From assembly GCA_035713725.1 (NCBI GenBank), contig DASTMZ010000028.1, positions 1-7,670 on the forward strand: DNA of 7,670 nucleotides, given 5' to 3'. Shown here piece after piece: positions 6,046-7,670 of the stretch. A program made the position numbers and the translations under genes. The notes under the pieces were generated by a model. It made no database searches. It was not told the DNA's origin and worked only from the letters and a program-made list of their open reading frames with translations. How positions within the stretch are numbered: the stretch's first letter is position 1; the number at the start of each line of letters is the position of its first letter. The stretch is from DASQPR01 sp035713725 (GTDB taxonomy: Bacteria > Actinomycetota > Actinomycetes > Mycobacteriales > Micromonosporaceae).

Positions 6046-6066
6046 CGCCTGACGAGGGAGCTGGAG

Positions 6067-6414
6067 ATGGCCGAATACCTCATCCTGATCTACGAAAGCG
6101 AAGCCGACTGGGCCGCCAACGCGACGCCCGAGGTCTACCAGCAGGTGATGGACGCCCATAACCGTTTCGCGGAGCAGGTGGCGGAGCTGGGCGCCAAGAT
6201 TGTTTCGGGTCGCGCGCTTCAGCCGACGACCACCGCGACGAGTGTTCGAGGGGGCGACGCGGTGACCGACGGCCCATTCGCGGAGACGAAGGAAGCACTC
6301 GGCGGCTTCTACCTGGTCGAGGCGAAGGACCTCGATCAAGCGCTACAGATCGGCAAGCTCTGCCCCGCCAGGTTCGGCGGTGTCGAGGTACGCCCGATCA
6401 TGGTCTTCGAGTGA
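6067..6414 (+). CDS. YCII-domain (DGPF) protein
   Basis: 115-residue single-domain protein of the YCII/DGPF family, with a ferredoxin-like fold in related structures. The N-terminal strand MAEYLILIYESEADW, the family motif DGPFAETKEALGGFYLVEAK (68-87), and the ending CPARFGGVEVRPIMVFE are diagnostic. The length is normal. The start ATG 6067 has GAGGGAG with 6-base spacing. The biochemical role of the family is not established; it is a conserved partner and target of ECF42 sigma factors, and the promoter at 5990 and the sigma gene 113 bases downstream fit that pairing. No signal peptide or membrane segment is seen. Confidence 0.93.
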   Translation: MAEYLILIYESEADWAANATPEVYQQVMDAHNRFAEQVAELGAKIVSGRALQPTTTATSVRGGDAVTDGPFAETKEALGGFYLVEAKDLDQALQIGKLCPARFGGVEVRPIMVFE

Positions 6415-6436
6415 CCGTCATCCGTCGCTGCGACTA

Positions 6437-6483
6437 CCCGTCACGGACGCGGCCGCCAACGTCCGTAGCGCACCGTTGACGGG
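6437..6483 (+). other. Bulged hairpin between the DGPF and sigma genes
   Basis: An inner stem ACGGACG (6443-6449) with CGTCCGT (6460-6466), loop 10 bases, is stacked on an outer stem CCCGTC (6437-6442) with GACGGG (6478-6483). An 11-base bulge (6467-6477) interrupts the right side. No T-tract follows, so partial termination or processing between the genes is more likely than a full stop. The role is inferred. Confidence 0.5.
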
Positions 6484-6527
6484 TCGGCACCGGCACGTGA
6501 GCGAACCCAGTCTGGGACGGTGATGTC

Positions 6528-7670
6528 GTGTTCCGCAAGCGCGACGGCGACGTCGCGGACGCGATTGCCGATGCGCACCGTCGCGAGTGGGCGTACGTGC
6601 TCGCCGCGACGGCGCGCGTCGCGTGCGACATCGACCTCGCCGAGGAGTGCGTGCAGGACGCGTACGTCTCCGCGCTCGAGGCGTGGACCCGGGTTGGCGT
6701 CCCGGACAATCCTGGCGCGTGGCTGACCACCGCCGCGCGGCGCAAGGCTATCGACGCGCTTCGCCGCAACCAGACTCTGCGCAACAAGTTGCCCCTGCTG
6801 GTGGAGCCGATCACGGACATCGGCGCCGAATTGAGCGACGAGGAGTCGATTCCGGACGATCGGCTCCGGCTGGTGTTCACCTGCTGCCACCCGGCACTTG
6901 CCCGGGAGGCGCAGGTCGCGTTGACGCTTCGACTGGTCTGCGGTCTGACCACCACCGAGATCGCGGGCGCATTCCTGGTCTCCGAGCCGACGATGGCCGC
7001 ACGCGTCACCCGCGCCAAGAAGAAGATCTCCGGCGCCCGTATCGCATACCGCGTCCCTGAGATCCATGAGCTGCCGGACCGGCTCGACGCCGTCCTCACC
7101 GTGGTCCACCTGCTCTACACGACCGGCCACACCGCGCCGGCCGGCGCCACCCTCGTGCGTCGCGATCTCGTCGATCGCGCCATCGATCTGGCACACATGT
7201 TGCTCGCGCTGATGCCCGACGAGGGCGAGGTCCGCGGTCTCCTCGCGCTGCTGTTGCTCACAAACGCACGAGCCATGACGCGTACCGCGCCGGACGGCCG
7301 CCTGCTGCTCCTCGACGAGCAGGACCGCAGCCGCTGGGACCGGGACGCGATCGCAGAGGGCATGCGGCTGGTGCTCGATGCGCTGCACGCCGGGCGACCG
7401 GGTCGCTTTACGTTGCAGGCCGCGATCGCTGCCGTGCATGCAGAGGCGCCGAGCTACGCGGAGACGGACTGGCGACAATTGCTCGGCCTCTACGACGCGT
7501 TGCTGAGCCGATGGCCGTCGCCAGTCGTGGCGCTCAATCGCGCCGTACCGGTCGCGATGCTGGACGGGCCGGCCGCCGCGCTCGCCGTCGTCGACGACCT
7601 CGCGTTGGACAACCGACTCGACGGCTACCGCTACCTGGCGGCCACCCGAGCCGACCTATTGCGTCGCCTC
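6528..7670 (+). CDS. ECF42-like RNA polymerase sigma factor with C-terminal extension (3' end cut by window edge)
   Basis: Sigma factor that would direct RNA polymerase to TGTCGA-type promoters; 381 codons are visible and the frame is open at the right edge. Region 2 spans about 15-80 (AEECVQDAYVSALEAWTRVG, then NPGAWLTTAARRKAIDALRR). Region 4 spans about 111-168 (FTCCHPALAREAQVALTLRL, then the helix-turn-helix LTTTEIAGAFLVSEPTMAAR). Beyond lies a long extension typical of the group: RVPEIHELPDRLDAVLTVVH (175-194), the hallmark LLLLDEQDRSRWDRDAIAEG (259-278), and a helical part that is probably TPR-like from about 290. GTG 6528 is the only start after the in-frame stop at 6498, with GGGACGG 7 bases upstream. 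No anti-sigma gene is seen; in this group the extension is thought to control activity. It is probably cotranscribed with the DGPF gene and so autoregulated. Confidence 0.92.
   Translation, partial: MFRKRDGDVADAIADAHRREWAYVLAATARVACDIDLAEECVQDAYVSALEAWTRVGVPDNPGAWLTTAARRKAIDALRRNQTLRNKLPLLVEPITDIGAELSDEESIPDDRLRLVFTCCHPALAREAQVALTLRLVCGLTTTEIAGAFLVSEPTMAARVTRAKKKISGARIAYRVPEIHELPDRLDAVLTVVHLLYTTGHTAPAGATLVRRDLVDRAIDLAHMLLALMPDEGEVRGLLALLLLTNARAMTRTAPDGRLLLLDEQDRSRWDRDAIAEGMRLVLDALHAGRPGRFTLQAAIAAVHAEAPSYAETDWRQLLGLYDALLSRWPSPVVALNRAVPVAMLDGPAAALAVVDDLALDNRLDGYRYLAATRADLLRRL

Noticed and set aside
6441..7478. Leftward 345-residue frame opposite the sigma gene
   Set aside because: It is antisense to a clear sigma factor and shows no recognisable domain.
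1..7670. tRNA, rRNA, CRISPR, transposase or phage attachment sites
   Set aside because: No clover-leaf, regularly spaced repeat-spacer pattern, transposase motif or terminal repeats were seen by eye on either strand.

Overview
The window comes from a GC-rich chromosome, almost certainly an actinomycete. The evidence is strong G/C bias at third codon positions, GTG starts, a DrrAB-type drug exporter, a GntR/TetR double-domain regulator, and a DGPF (YCII) gene followed by an ECF42-type sigma factor. I see no mobile element, tRNA, rRNA or CRISPR. I cannot name a genus.

Left module (1-2794): a regulator cut by the left edge reads leftward. It carries both an N-terminal GntR winged helix and a TetR-type helix-turn-helix. 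A 186-base divergent spacer separates it from a rightward drrA-drrB pair, an ABC ATPase and an ABC-2 permease that overlap by 8 bases. The spacer holds two different palindrome classes: copies of GCACTAG-type sites near the regulator, and a perfect 11-base inverted repeat just before drrA. This suits a regulator with two DNA-binding domains controlling an efflux pump. The pair is followed by operator-like palindromes and a strong hairpin with a T-rich tract.

Middle module (2775-4339): a leftward alpha/beta hydrolase and a rightward MarR-family regulator diverge from an 86-base spacer. A perfect 10-base inverted repeat there could hold two overlapping promoters and a MarR operator, so the regulator probably controls the hydrolase and itself. 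An imperfect 48-base tandem repeat starts in the last MarR codons.

Right module (4473-7670): a leftward APC-superfamily amino-acid transporter, YjeH-like, diverges from a rightward YCII/DGPF gene and an ECF42-like sigma factor that runs off the right edge. The DGPF gene is preceded by TGTCGA, 17 bases, then CGTC, which fits the promoter signature known for ECF42 sigma factors. The sigma factor probably activates the DGPF gene and, by read-through, itself. A short 5'-leader hairpin precedes the DGPF gene and a bulged hairpin lies between the two genes.

All proteins belong to known families. The points of most interest are regulatory: the double-domain regulator with two operator types, the symmetric promoter/operator of the hydrolase-MarR pair, and the ECF42 promoter with its leader hairpin.
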